From Climacteris rufus (lineage: Eukaryota > Chordata > Aves > Passeriformes > Climacteridae), in assembly GCA_013398175.1 (NCBI GenBank), contig VZRZ01004300.1, positions 967,369 through 1,031,368 on the forward strand: a DNA stretch of 64,000 nucleotides, given 5' to 3'. Below, in pieces: positions 52,801 to 60,335 of the stretch. The position numbers and the translations under genes were made by a program. Position 1 is the stretch's first letter. Each line of letters begins with the position of its first letter. The notes below the pieces were generated by a model. The model ran no database searches. It was not told where the DNA came from and saw nothing but the letters and a program-made list of their open reading frames with translations.

Positions 52801-55800
52801 CTACTCTTAGACAGCTTACTTACTTCTTGTGACTAGCCTCAGCTAGTTATGTCAGAAATAAAAGGTAACCTTTTGAGCAGACCTTGTTTCAGAGGTTAAA
52901 AATCTGTGAACTCCATTTCTGTATTAAGATTATGCCTTTGTAGTTCTGTGTAATTAGGTACCCTCATTTATCTAGAAAGGGATTTTTCACCATGAGATGG
53001 AAAGATTTTTAGCAACCATTGATTACTCCTCAACTACCAACAGAAACTAAGTCCTACAGGAAAAAAAGAAGAATCTGACAGTCTAAACAATACTGCCATT
53101 TTCCTTTTTTAGGCTGCTATCCCACCAGCTTCAATATTGCAACCTTGCCTGTAACTAAACAGAGCTCCCACTCAAACATCCCTTTTAAGTTATTGGCTAA
53201 GACAATCCAGCAAGCCAGAGTTTAGAGACCTGAAAGGATTGCTGATGGCAATGCTATTATGAATCATTTTCTAATATTGCCTATAAATCTCTATAGCATA
53301 CCTAACAAAACAGAAGAATCTTTGTCAAAGCATCTGTAAGAAATGTAAGCTATTCTTTGCTCACCTTGCTGGACCTTTCAAAAGAAGAGATTAACCCTGA
53401 GAAGCAAGTCAGTGCTCTCTGCCAAGACCATTGTTACACCAACACCACTCTAGGAAAAAGTAATTCTGAAGGCAGCTAATAGAACTTCATGAATCAGTAA
53501 AGGAAAACTTCTTTCCTTCAGGAGCTGGCAATACCATGAAAAGGTTTCTTACTGCACTGTCTGTAAAACCACGATGCATCTACTAAAGTATTACAGCAAT
53601 AACAATACCTTAAATAGCTAAGTCAAGTTGTAAAGAAACTTTCCAAGTAAGTTTTTGCCAGATCATTTCAAATGAAGTTATATGGAAAACAGGATAATTA
53701 AAGATTAAAAAAAAATGTAGTTGTCATTGACTCTTATAGAAGATACTTCAGTATATCCAGTTTTCCTGCAGACAAGTCAAAATCACATTTAAATCAATCT
53801 AACCAGGTCTAGATTAAAAAAAGGGAAAAATAAAAGAGCTCAATGGCTGAAGTCTTTGTGATAGCCTTACTCCTGTTAAGGTTTAGCAGTGTGAATTCCA
53901 GAGAACTTCAGAATGTTCTTGGTTTCCACAGTAATTTATAGTAGATTGTAGTAGAATCTGACAGAGTGTTTGTAACACATTGAATATACAGAAGTGCTCA
54001 GTTCTGAAAAAAATGCACTTTGATTAAGAAAGGCCTCTACAGTTAAAAAGAATCTTAGGTTTCTTACTAGTTCTGAAATATCTAAATCTTTATAAATTCA
54101 CCTTGAATTCAGTGACTGATTTGTATTCATTTGCTGCAATTTTTTCCTTCATCGTACCAAAATCCATAGGGTGTTTTATTATCATGGAATATCCAGGAGC
54201 AATGGCATCCGTGACTGGAAAAGCAAAAAACCCATGAGGGTCTTTCCTAAAAATAAAAACAAGACATTTACATTTATAGCAGCAAACAAAATGATCCTTG
54301 TTTTTATACCACATTAATGACATAATAATACTACTTAAAAAGAAACACCAAAAGCATTCTAATAAACCAGACAGGCTTGAGAAATTTCCTGATAGAGCAT
54401 TTCACATATGTAGACTTTTTGAAACACATTAGAAACATCTTTCAATTCAATTCAATTCAATTCAATAATCACATGATCAATTCAAGCTAGTTATTGTATT
54501 TCCTAATTGATTCTTGCATGCTTTTTCATTTCTCTACACTCCAAATTGGTCTTTTGGCTTCACTGAGGAAAAAAACCTCCTCAATTCTTCTTGTTCAAAA
54601 GGTTTCCCAAAAATAAGTACAATGCTAACATTTTTGAATTAGTTACAAATTCAGCTTATTGCTACGTGATAAAAAGGAATATTTTTTTAACATGAGGTAC
54701 AGGTTTAAGAAAACAATAAAAGAAAAAGCCTCTCCAAATTAGGAGGATTATCAATTAACCAGGTCTAAATTTGCTTTGTATGTGTCAGAAGACACTGAAT
54801 AAAACAAAACATAATTAAAGCAGTTCAATCTTTTAAAATATTATAGATTCATAGCTGTTTTTTAATACCTAAACTAAGCCATTAATATTTAATACATTTA
54901 TAATGGCAATGTATCCTCTGCCCAAAACTTATTTTCCTGCCAAATGCTAGAATTGCAGAGTTGGTAATAATATTCCTCAACTTATGTTTAAAAACTACCA
55001 GGTTTCTAAACACGGTTGCAGAGGTTAACAAACATATGGCAGTAAGTGTCTAGGCAGTATTTTCAAAGAGAAATGCAGGGTAAGAAGTTGTAAGGCAGCA
55101 CATAGAAATATGCATCAGGCACTGCAGACACAGCTGAAAACACAAGAACATTCACTACCTCTGAAGCTGGCGAAGGAAGTGTTCCAGTAATTGCTGGATT
55201 GGTGTGCTCTCATTTTCAGCTGCATTTTGAGATGAAAACAGATTAGTACAACAAAACAGAATATAGGTTTATTTATTTATTTAAATATACAAACACCAGA
55301 GAGAAAATCTTAAATACAAGTATAGCTTGTACTGATCCAAAGCTAAATGTGATGTGGATTTCAAAGCAGAAGCACATCAGATTTCTAAGCACACGGTACA
55401 CAATTCTTCTTCTATTTTCTGAACTCTTTTTCTGAGCCATTTTTAAATCACATTAAAAACTAATACTCACTGAATCAGACATAATGCTAAGTCTAGTAGC
55501 TCTAAGAGTATGTATTGGTAAGATTAAATTAAGGTGTTATACAACACTTTTACAGGAAAAAAAAATGAAACTCAGTAGCTCACATACTGCAGTTGGGAAA
55601 TTCACATTTTTACAACGTTATTGATGCAACTTTAATAGTTTCTAAAAAATGGAAATGGCTTCCATTTGTAATGGTTACCATAATACCCATGCAATTAGCT
55701 CCTCTGAACCTTTCAATCACAGAGACAAATAGATGCAGATTTGCAGGCAAGAGAGGTACCAATTACAATTTCACCTCCTGTGCAGATTACACAATAAACA

Positions 55801-58800
55801 CTGCATGTTAATTACCTGTTCCATGGGCATACTTCAGAGAGAATGGCTTTAGTGAGGTTTGAAGCACTAAAGAATCATCTAGAATTAAAACTCCAACTCT
55901 TCATCATGATAGGAAATGTTGCTCCTTTTTCTTAACCAAAATGGGTCAGATATTTTTATATGCTTTCTAATTCCATTTTATAAGCAGTTGAAGAGAATAA
56001 TAAAGAGACCAGTTTTTAGCTTGTCAGTTTTTAAGGCTCCTGACTACCCAGAGACTTAAAACTCTGACCAGAAACTTTCAGTTACCTTGACAGCTGATGG
56101 CCACTATTCCTCAGTGTAATGCCCAGTCATAATTACATATTTCTAATTATAAAATAACTTGAAATTACTTGACCAGTCAAAGGGCAGTATTCCAAAGACA
56201 AGACTCACAATATTCCTAAAGACCCAATGTTTTGCTACAAGGTTCCATTTTCAGACATAGGTGTAACTGAGATAATGATGTATTTGAAAATTCTCTTAAG
56301 TAAAGGTTTCCACTGGACAATGTTGTGTTTTAAACATCAAGCAGTGGCTACAGGTAGAAGAAGCATGGCAAAATCTGAAAGAATTAAACATGCAGAAGTT
56401 GCCACACAGAGCTGACAAATATTTTGGCTGTTGATGAGAATTAAAGAAGATTTGTAAACAAAAAACAGTGGTGGTGGGTGGCATCTCCAGTATTTAGAGA
56501 CACATAATCATAACTCACTTTTGATGAAAACAGAGATACTAAAACTTCACACAGTTTAGGGAAAAAAAGGCCATAACAACACTTACGTAGCATCCACAAG
56601 CGTTTTTTCCCTTGAACTAAGCAAAACTTAGTTTCAGACATTCTGGTGACTGTTGTGCAATTGCTAAGGTGCAGGAATCAGGGGGACACTGTGCACAATA
56701 ATACCTTCATACCAGGTTTATTCTGCCAAGTGACAGAAGCCAGAGACAGATGTCCTTGGCAACAACAGTCACGTGAAAACAAACTTGCTAAAACCTGGAC
56801 GCACCAAGAGCAATATTGACTTTTCAGACAGCAGAAAGTTCTGAATGCTAGAAAAAGTAAAGTCCCTACATTGCAGTAAATCTTCGTGAAAATTTTACAT
56901 TTTGGTACCCTGGACAAAAGTTTTGTTGTGGGTGCTTTTAAAAAGAACCAAAATGATTCATTTTTTCACACTGCTCACCTGGCTGAGTTCTGCATGCTCT
57001 GACAGGACGATCTGGAGGAGGTTCAACCTCCACTTTTTTCCCAGGATCAAAGTCATCAGTTTCTCCTTCAGTGTCACATTGTTCTTTCTCCCTTTTCCTC
57101 TTTTTCTCTTCCTAGTACAGCACAGAGAAGACATATTTCAGAGGAATGTACTTGGAATATGCAATCCCAGACACCAAAAGGTAAGATCTTTTTTAATTTG
57201 GAATACTCATTCAGTATCTGAGTCATGATATGGTTTAAAAAATACTGAATACCTTTTCACTACTGCTTTTTCAATTTTCTTCTCTGATTAAAACCAAACT
57301 GCTCATCTTTTGCTACTTTTTATTTAATATAGTATTGTTCCATAACTTCAGTACTTTTATTGAAAAGAATTTTGAACTCTGAAGATATTGATATGAAAAC
57401 TGCACAATAATAAGTTGCACCAGAGAGCAAAGAAAGTTAATTTACTGTTCAACAAGATCAGTCTGTAGTTCTGCTTTGATCAATGTGTTTTTGTTGTTTG
57501 GTGCATTAAACAGAAACGTGACAACTCAGCAAGCCTACAAAACAACCGTAAGAAACAGTGGTGGCAATTAACGATCTCTTCAAGAGTTTCGAAGCAAAGG
57601 CACACCTAAGAAATCCTGCCCTCCTTATCCATGTTTGCACAGGAAAACCCACTTTCATTAACCTTCTTTAGACTACAGGTTTGTTACTCAGCTATCCCTT
57701 AGCTCATTTTGAAGGCACTAATAATGAAGTTCTGGGGAAAAAATCCAATCAATCCCCACCCCACAACTTCATAAAAAATTGATACTGCAAAATCTTGTAT
57801 GGACAGTTGTTTTTGCTATATTTCAAGTCCCAGCCTGAAACACTTGTACTAAGAAAATAGTGCACTATCCATGCTGTATTCAAGAGCTCCTGAACGATCC
57901 TACAAGATGTATCACTGTCAAGGAATACAAGCCTCACAAAGCAATCAACTGGAAGTGACAGATGTTAACAGCAAACACATACAAAGCAGCACCAAAAAAC
58001 CTGTCCTTTGAGAATACCTACATGACAGAAAAGAATTCAAAAAGCAGAAAGGTCAGAGAATCATCCTGCATACTACACAGAAGAAATACTATTAAAATGG
58101 AATTGTACACGTAACTGTACTGTCAACACCTTCTTGCTGATTTTCATCAAACTCCCCAAGGTTCAACACAGACAACTAAGGTGACCATACCATTTGCTAC
58201 TACCAGAGCCCCAAAGCCTAGCACACAGGTTATTCCAAGAGCCAACCAAAATATTGTACCCCAGCACTCAACAGATCAGAAGCTGTTTTGAGTAAACACG
58301 TCAATTTCAATGTCCAGTAACTTGGCAGATCTCAGGAAGAGAAATGCAACCTAGATTTATCTGAAAAGCTGAAAATACTGTCCCTAAATGGGTAGCAAAA
58401 TACATTTGTGATCTGGCTGAAATACAAAACATCCAACTGAAAAACAGAAGTATTTATTCAAGGCAAATAAATAAGGAAAACAAGCAGTTATAAGAAGGAA
58501 GCTTTTACTTTGTTCATAGAATCAGCACAAGGAGATATCCTTTAAATGTCATAAGTACATCAACCCACGCACAAGGATTTACTAAATTCATGAAATGTTG
58601 TCTCCAGACAACAAGCTTCTTGCAACAGTGATTTAAACAAGCAAAGAAACAAATGAAGCTCTGCACTGGATTTTAGATCTGATAAGCAAGCATGATGGCT
58701 GGTGTGTCTGAATTGTAAAAATCACAGCTTACCTTTCTCTTTCTTCTTTCCTCATCATCTAGATGCTTTTCTTTTTCCTTCTCTGACTTTTTCTTCTTTT

Positions 58801-59780
58801 TTTTCTTCTTTTCTTTGTGTCGTTCTCGCTCGTGATCTGATCTGTCATCGTAGTAACTAGAATCATGTCCTGACCCTGACAGTTCGGTCACTTCACTTCC
58901 TCCAACTTTCAGCACCAGTTTTAAGGGTTTTTCCAAAGGCTTATCCACATAATCTAAATGAAAACGAAAAAAAAAATTATAAATGCACGGGGAGATGATA
59001 GCATACAGCAATTACAGAACTAGAACATCAATTAGGGCAGAAAAAGTCTCTGAGATCATCAGGTCCAACCTATGACCGAACACCACCTTGTCAATCAGAC
59101 CACGGCACTGAGTGCCACATCCAGTCTTTTCTTAAACAGCTCCAGGGACGGTGACTCCACCACCTCCCTGGGCAGCCCATTCTAATCAATAATCATACCT
59201 TTTGTAAACAAATTATTTCTAATACCCCACCTGAACCTCCCCTGGCACAGCTTTGAGGCTGTGTCCTCTTGTCCTGTCGCTGTTTGCCTGGGAGAAGAGG
59301 CCGACCCCACCTGGCTACAGCTCCTTTCAGGCAATTGCAGAGAGCGATAAAGTCTCCCTTGAGCCTCCTCTTCTCCGGGCTAAACAACCCCAGCTCCGAC
59401 GCTTCTTCTAGAACTACTATTTATAAGACTTTGCCCCAGGTCAAAACCATATACAATACTTTTAGAAAGAAAAACAATACCTAAGACTAACAAATCCAAG
59501 CTAACAAACAGTCGCGCAGCACACCTTATGTTGTGATTTTCCACAAAGCTGTAACACGTAAGAAACCGACTCCTCGGCCTTCCCTGAAAATGACGCAAGA
59601 TCCTTGTCAGAGCAAGGTGAAATTAAGCATCGCTTAAGCGCCGCAGCCACCGGCTCCCACCAGGATCAGCCGCGGGAAGCACGGAGACGCCCGGGCTCGC
59701 ANCTTACCGCTGTAGGCGGTGGCGGAGGTGGAGCGCCATTCCGCCTTCTCCGCTTTGTGCTTCTTGTGCTTCTTCCCCAT
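37780..59780 (-). CDS. BRD9: BRD9, bromodomain-containing protein 9 (16 coding exons, complete)
   Basis: BRD9 is the acetyl-lysine reader of the non-canonical BAF (GBAF) chromatin remodelling complex and acts in the nucleus. Sixteen exons join in phase to 1,881 nt: 59708-59780, 58733-58953, 56979-57111, 55159-55219, 54102-54246, 52090-52200, 51135-51310, 48018-48150, 45719-45794, 44343-44438, 43441-43573, 42512-42623, 41357-41395, 39374-39476, 38626-38793, 37780-37880. The product has 626 residues: a basic tail with a lysine run (about 70-80), then a bromodomain (about 148-248) with GFFAF, HPMDFGTM and CDNAMTYNRP. Asn225 is the expected acetyl-lysine contact and Tyr231 the gatekeeper. A BRD7/BRD9-type C-terminal region (DUF3512, about 290-500) and a C-terminus with DPYEFLQSPE follow. 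It is 29 residues longer than the 597-residue human form I recall: 7 in exon 1, 2 in exon 2 and 20 in exon 7. The ATG has a strong context (GCCATGG). Every intron is GT-AG. Confidence 0.97.
38626..38793 (-). CDS. BRD9: BRD9 coding exon 15 (residues 538-593)
   Basis: Acceptor GCTCTTAG|GAAAAG, donor CATCTTG|GTAAAG. It encodes KVKKELDHDDNHLHLDETTK, LLQDLHEAQADRVGSRPSSN and LSSLSNTSERDQHHL. The open frame at 38582-38827 runs past both ends into intron. A predicted coiled or helical part (LDETTKLLQDLHEAQ) precedes a serine-rich tail. Confidence 0.96.
39082..39285 (-). mobile_element. CR1 LINE 3' fragment in BRD9 intron 14
   Basis: GGCTTGGAAGGGACCTTAAAGG (about 39101), CCATGGGCAGGGACACCTTC (about 39144) and CCTTGAACACTGCCAGGGATGG (about 39201) are the reverse complement of the CR1 tail, with CTCTGGGCAGCCTGTGCCAG near 39236. 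It is in the same orientation as BRD9, about 90 bp from exon 14. The frame at 39070-39300 is repeat-derived. Confidence 0.93.
39374..39476 (-). CDS. BRD9: BRD9 coding exon 14 (residues 504-537)
   Basis: Acceptor TTGATAG|GTTGGA, donor ATTAG|GTAGGT. It encodes VGESAGDSNTSDLDFLSMKP, then YSDVSLDISMLSSL. The serine- and aspartate-rich start is less conserved than the SMKPYSDVS part. Confidence 0.95.
41357..41395 (-). CDS. BRD9: BRD9 coding exon 13, micro-exon (residues 491-503)
   Basis: A 39-nt exon, acceptor TTTCCAG|AGGCGA and donor AAA|GTAAGT, encoding RRNIPVKPLDEVK. It is in phase 0 on both sides, so skipping it would leave the frame intact. Human BRD9 has the corresponding RRNVPMKPPDEAK. Confidence 0.94.
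42512..42623 (-). CDS. BRD9: BRD9 coding exon 12 (residues 453-490)
   Basis: Acceptor TGCTAG|CTTACA, donor AAGCAG|GTGTGT. It encodes LQEFVKDAGSYSKKIVDDLL, then DQITSGDHSKTIYQLKQ. Ser453 is split (AG|C) across intron 11. Confidence 0.96.
43441..43573 (-). CDS. BRD9: BRD9 coding exon 11 (residues 409-452)
   Basis: Acceptor TGTCTAG|TAACTT, donor TTAAG|GTAAGT. It encodes TFLTSANTAPSLQNNSIFHD, then LKPDEMELLYSAYGDETGIQ and CAL. The MELLYSAYGDETG core matches the vertebrate family closely, while the left part is more variable. Confidence 0.96.
44343..44438 (-). CDS. BRD9: BRD9 coding exon 10 (residues 377-408)
   Basis: Acceptor TTATTAG|AGGAAG, donor AAAG|GTAAAT. It encodes EETHPVDLSSLSSKLLPGFT, then TLGFKDERRNK. 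This is among the most conserved blocks of the C-terminal domain. Confidence 0.96.
45719..45794 (-). CDS. BRD9: BRD9 coding exon 9 (residues 352-376)
   Basis: Acceptor TTCACAG|ATTGGT, donor GAAG|GTAAAA. It encodes IGYLKKNGDGTLLFSVVNSS and DPEAE, within the C-terminal conserved domain. Found by similarity and phase, since the frame is only 76 nt. Confidence 0.95.
48018..48150 (-). CDS. BRD9: BRD9 coding exon 8 (residues 307-351)
   Basis: Acceptor TTTTTTAG|CTGCAT, donor AACAGCAAG|GTCGAC. It encodes CIFEPEGNACSLTDSTAEEH, then VLALVEHAADEARDRINRYL and PNSK. This is the start of the BRD7/9-type C-terminal domain. The exon is notably GC-rich against its AT-rich introns. The donor has weak intronic consensus. 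Confidence 0.95.
51135..51310 (-). CDS. BRD9: BRD9 coding exon 7 (residues 249-306)
   Basis: Acceptor ATTCTAG|GAACGG, donor ATTAG|GTAAAG. It encodes ERLLALKRSMSF, MQDMDFSQ, QAALLGDEDTAVEEPVPEVV and PVQAETTKKSKKQNKEVI. Sixty bases into the exon stands TTTTTCTCAG|CAGGCAG, a good acceptor in the same phase. Its use would start the exon at 51250 and drop 20 residues, giving the shorter isoform known for BRD9. Confidence 0.95.
51580..51603. repeat. CA dinucleotide microsatellite, 12 units
   Basis: Twelve perfect CA units within BRD9 intron 6. Likely polymorphic between individuals. Confidence 0.95.
52090..52200 (-). CDS. BRD9: BRD9 coding exon 6 (residues 212-248)
   Basis: Acceptor TTTACAG|GCAGAT, donor AGT|GTAAGA. 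It encodes ADFKLMCDNAMTYNRPDTVY, then YKLAKKILHTGFKMMSS. This holds helices B and C and the BC loop with Asn225. The last residue is Ser where mammals, as I recall, have Lys. The exon is a whole number of codons (37). Confidence 0.97.
54102..54246 (-). CDS. BRD9: BRD9 coding exon 5 (residues 164-211)
   Basis: Acceptor TTTTTAG|GAAAGAC, donor CAAG|GTGAAT. It encodes KDPHGFFAFPVTDAIAPGY, then SMIIKHPMDFGTMKEKIAAN and EYKSVTEFK. These are the ZA loop and the A helix. The ZA loop forms one wall of the acetyl-lysine pocket. Confidence 0.97.
54441..54466. repeat. TTCAA pentanucleotide repeat, five units
   Basis: Five perfect TTCAA units plus one base in BRD9 intron 4, about 195 bp on the 5' side of exon 5. 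Confidence 0.95.
55159..55219 (-). CDS. BRD9: BRD9 coding exon 4 (residues 143-163)
   Basis: Acceptor AATGCAG|CTGAAA, donor AG|GTAGTG. It encodes AENESTPIQQLLEHFLRQLQ, the first helix (Z) of the bromodomain. Residues 143 and 163 are split across introns. The exon has 61 nt and no useful open frame of its own, so it was placed by protein similarity and phase. Confidence 0.95.
56979..57111 (-). CDS. BRD9: BRD9 coding exon 3 (residues 99-142)
   Basis: Acceptor GTACTAG|GAAGAG, donor CCAG|GTGAGC. It encodes EEKKRKREKEQCDTEGE, then TDDFDPGKKVEVEPPPDRPVRA in part, and CRTQP. This is the charged linker before the bromodomain, closely matching the known vertebrate sequence. Confidence 0.96.
58733..58953 (-). 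CDS. BRD9: BRD9 coding exon 2 (residues 25-98)
   Basis: Starts after TTTCATTTAG and ends at AAG|GTAAGC. It encodes DYVDKPLEKPLKLVLKVGG, an SGSGHDSSYYDDRSDHERER segment and a lysine tract, then EKHLDDEERRKRK. This is highly conserved with mammalian BRD9. The lysine tract may assist nuclear localisation. The frame at 58673-59011 overruns both splice sites into the introns. Confidence 0.97.
58954..59707 (-). other. BRD9: BRD9 intron 1, about half CR1-derived
   Basis: A 754-bp intron, the shortest route from the CpG-rich first exon to exon 2. The central 365 bp or so is a CR1 fragment (59040-59405). Right of that, up to the donor, GC content rises toward the promoter block. Position 59702 (donor +6) is an N. 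Confidence 0.85.
59040..59405 (-). mobile_element. CR1 LINE fragment in BRD9 intron 1
   Basis: The plus strand shows the complement of CR1: GATCATCAGGTCCAACCTATG (about 59055), GACCACGGCACTGAGTGCCAC (about 59099), CCACCACCTCCCTGGGCAGCC (about 59158). It continues with the 5'-ward segment CTGTGTCCTCTTGTCCTGTCG (about 59260) and CCTTGAGCCTCCTCTTCTCC (about 59358). The octamer terminus is eroded. Same orientation as BRD9. Confidence 0.94.
59708..59780 (-). CDS. BRD9: BRD9 coding exon 1 (residues 1-24)
   Basis: Encodes MGKKHKKHKAEKAEWRS followed by TSATAYS, and ends in phase 1 at donor GCG|GTAAGN. The conserved lysine-rich start is clear, but this copy has seven more residues than the human exon as I recall it. 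Part of the difference is a repeated KAE. The undetermined base at 59702 is the +6 position of the donor. Confidence 0.95.
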
Positions 59781-60098
59781 GGCGGAGCCGCAGCCCCGCC
59801 GGAAGCGCTGGGGCGGGCGGGCCCTCCCGCCGGCCGGGGAGGGAGGAAGGAAGATCCGGGTGAGGGGCCGGTCCTGCCTCGCCCAGCGCGCCCTTTACGA
59901 ACGGCGGCAGCAGCAGCAGCGGCAGCCCGGTGCCTCAGGCTCGCCCCGCGCTCTTCCCGCCACTGCGGCGCCACGCTCCCGAGGCCGCGCCTGCCGTGAG
60001 GTGATTCCCGGTGCCCGGCGCTGAGGCGGGAGCAGCCCGCCCGCCCGGCTGCGCTCGCGGCGTGTCCGAGGCTGGCGTCGCCATCGCCTGAGGGAGGG

Positions 60099-60120
60099 AG
60101 GTGCCGGTGCCGGTGCCGGT
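60099..60120. repeat. GGTGCC hexamer repeat in the promoter block
   Basis: Three to four tandem GGTGCC units between the two genes, about 130 bp upstream of the TRIP13 start codon. Short, but possibly variable in length. Confidence 0.85.
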
Positions 60121-60243
60121 CCTTGCGGTGGGCGGTGTGCATGTGGACGGGGCACCGGGAAAGGGCTGGCTGTGCCGTGGGCGTGCGGCGGTCGCTGGGA
60201 GTCGCTTCTCCTTGGTGTCGGTTTTCCCCTAGGAGAGAGCAGA

Positions 60244-60335
60244 ATGGATGACGCCGCTGGGGATTTGAAGCAAGCGCTCCCAAACGTGTGTGACAGCGTT
60301 CAGATCCATGTGGAAGTTCATCAGAAATCGAGCAG
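60244..60335 (+). CDS. TRIP13: TRIP13 coding exon 1 (residues 1-30, split 31)
   Basis: Begins with MDDAAGDLKQALPNVCDS and ends at HQKSS in phase 2, with donor GAGCAG|GTCTCT. The donor is weak beyond the GT but the boundary fits the mammalian exon and the phase of exon 2. The sequence just upstream (TTTTCCCCTAG|GAGAGAG near 60224-60242) looks like a splice acceptor, so a 5'-untranslated intron is possible. Confidence 0.93.

Larger units (their letters stand above)
37881..58732 (-). other. BRD9: BRD9 introns 2-15
   Basis: AT-rich introns. The larger ones are 48151-51134, 45795-48017, 52201-54101, 39477-41356, 55220-56978 and 57112-58732. Contents seen: a CR1 tail in intron 14 (39082-39285), a CA microsatellite in intron 6 (51580-51603) and a TTCAA repeat in intron 4 (54441-54466, intron 54247-55158 lies to the right; the repeat sits within it). 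Long chance frames such as 49742-50287 (181 codons) and 46503-46694 show no family resemblance. No nested RNA gene was recognised. Confidence 0.6.
59640..60310. promoter_or_regulatory. CpG-rich bidirectional promoter of BRD9 and TRIP13
   Basis: CpG dinucleotides are dense here and rare on either side. The block covers BRD9 exon 1, the whole gap between the two start codons (59780 and 60244), and TRIP13 exon 1. No TATA box is evident. Candidate sites: an ETS-type CCGGAAGCG at 59799-59807, a GC box GGGCGGG at 59811-59817, and CCATGGCGG at 59777-59785, which overlaps the BRD9 start codon and resembles the YY1 motif placed near many start sites. Transcription starts cannot be fixed from sequence. 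Confidence 0.85.

Noticed and set aside
59666..60283. 205-codon minus-strand frame across the promoter block
   Set aside because: GC-rich DNA has few stop codons, and the product is low-complexity Ala/Arg/Pro/Gly. It covers the BRD9 first exon in a different frame.
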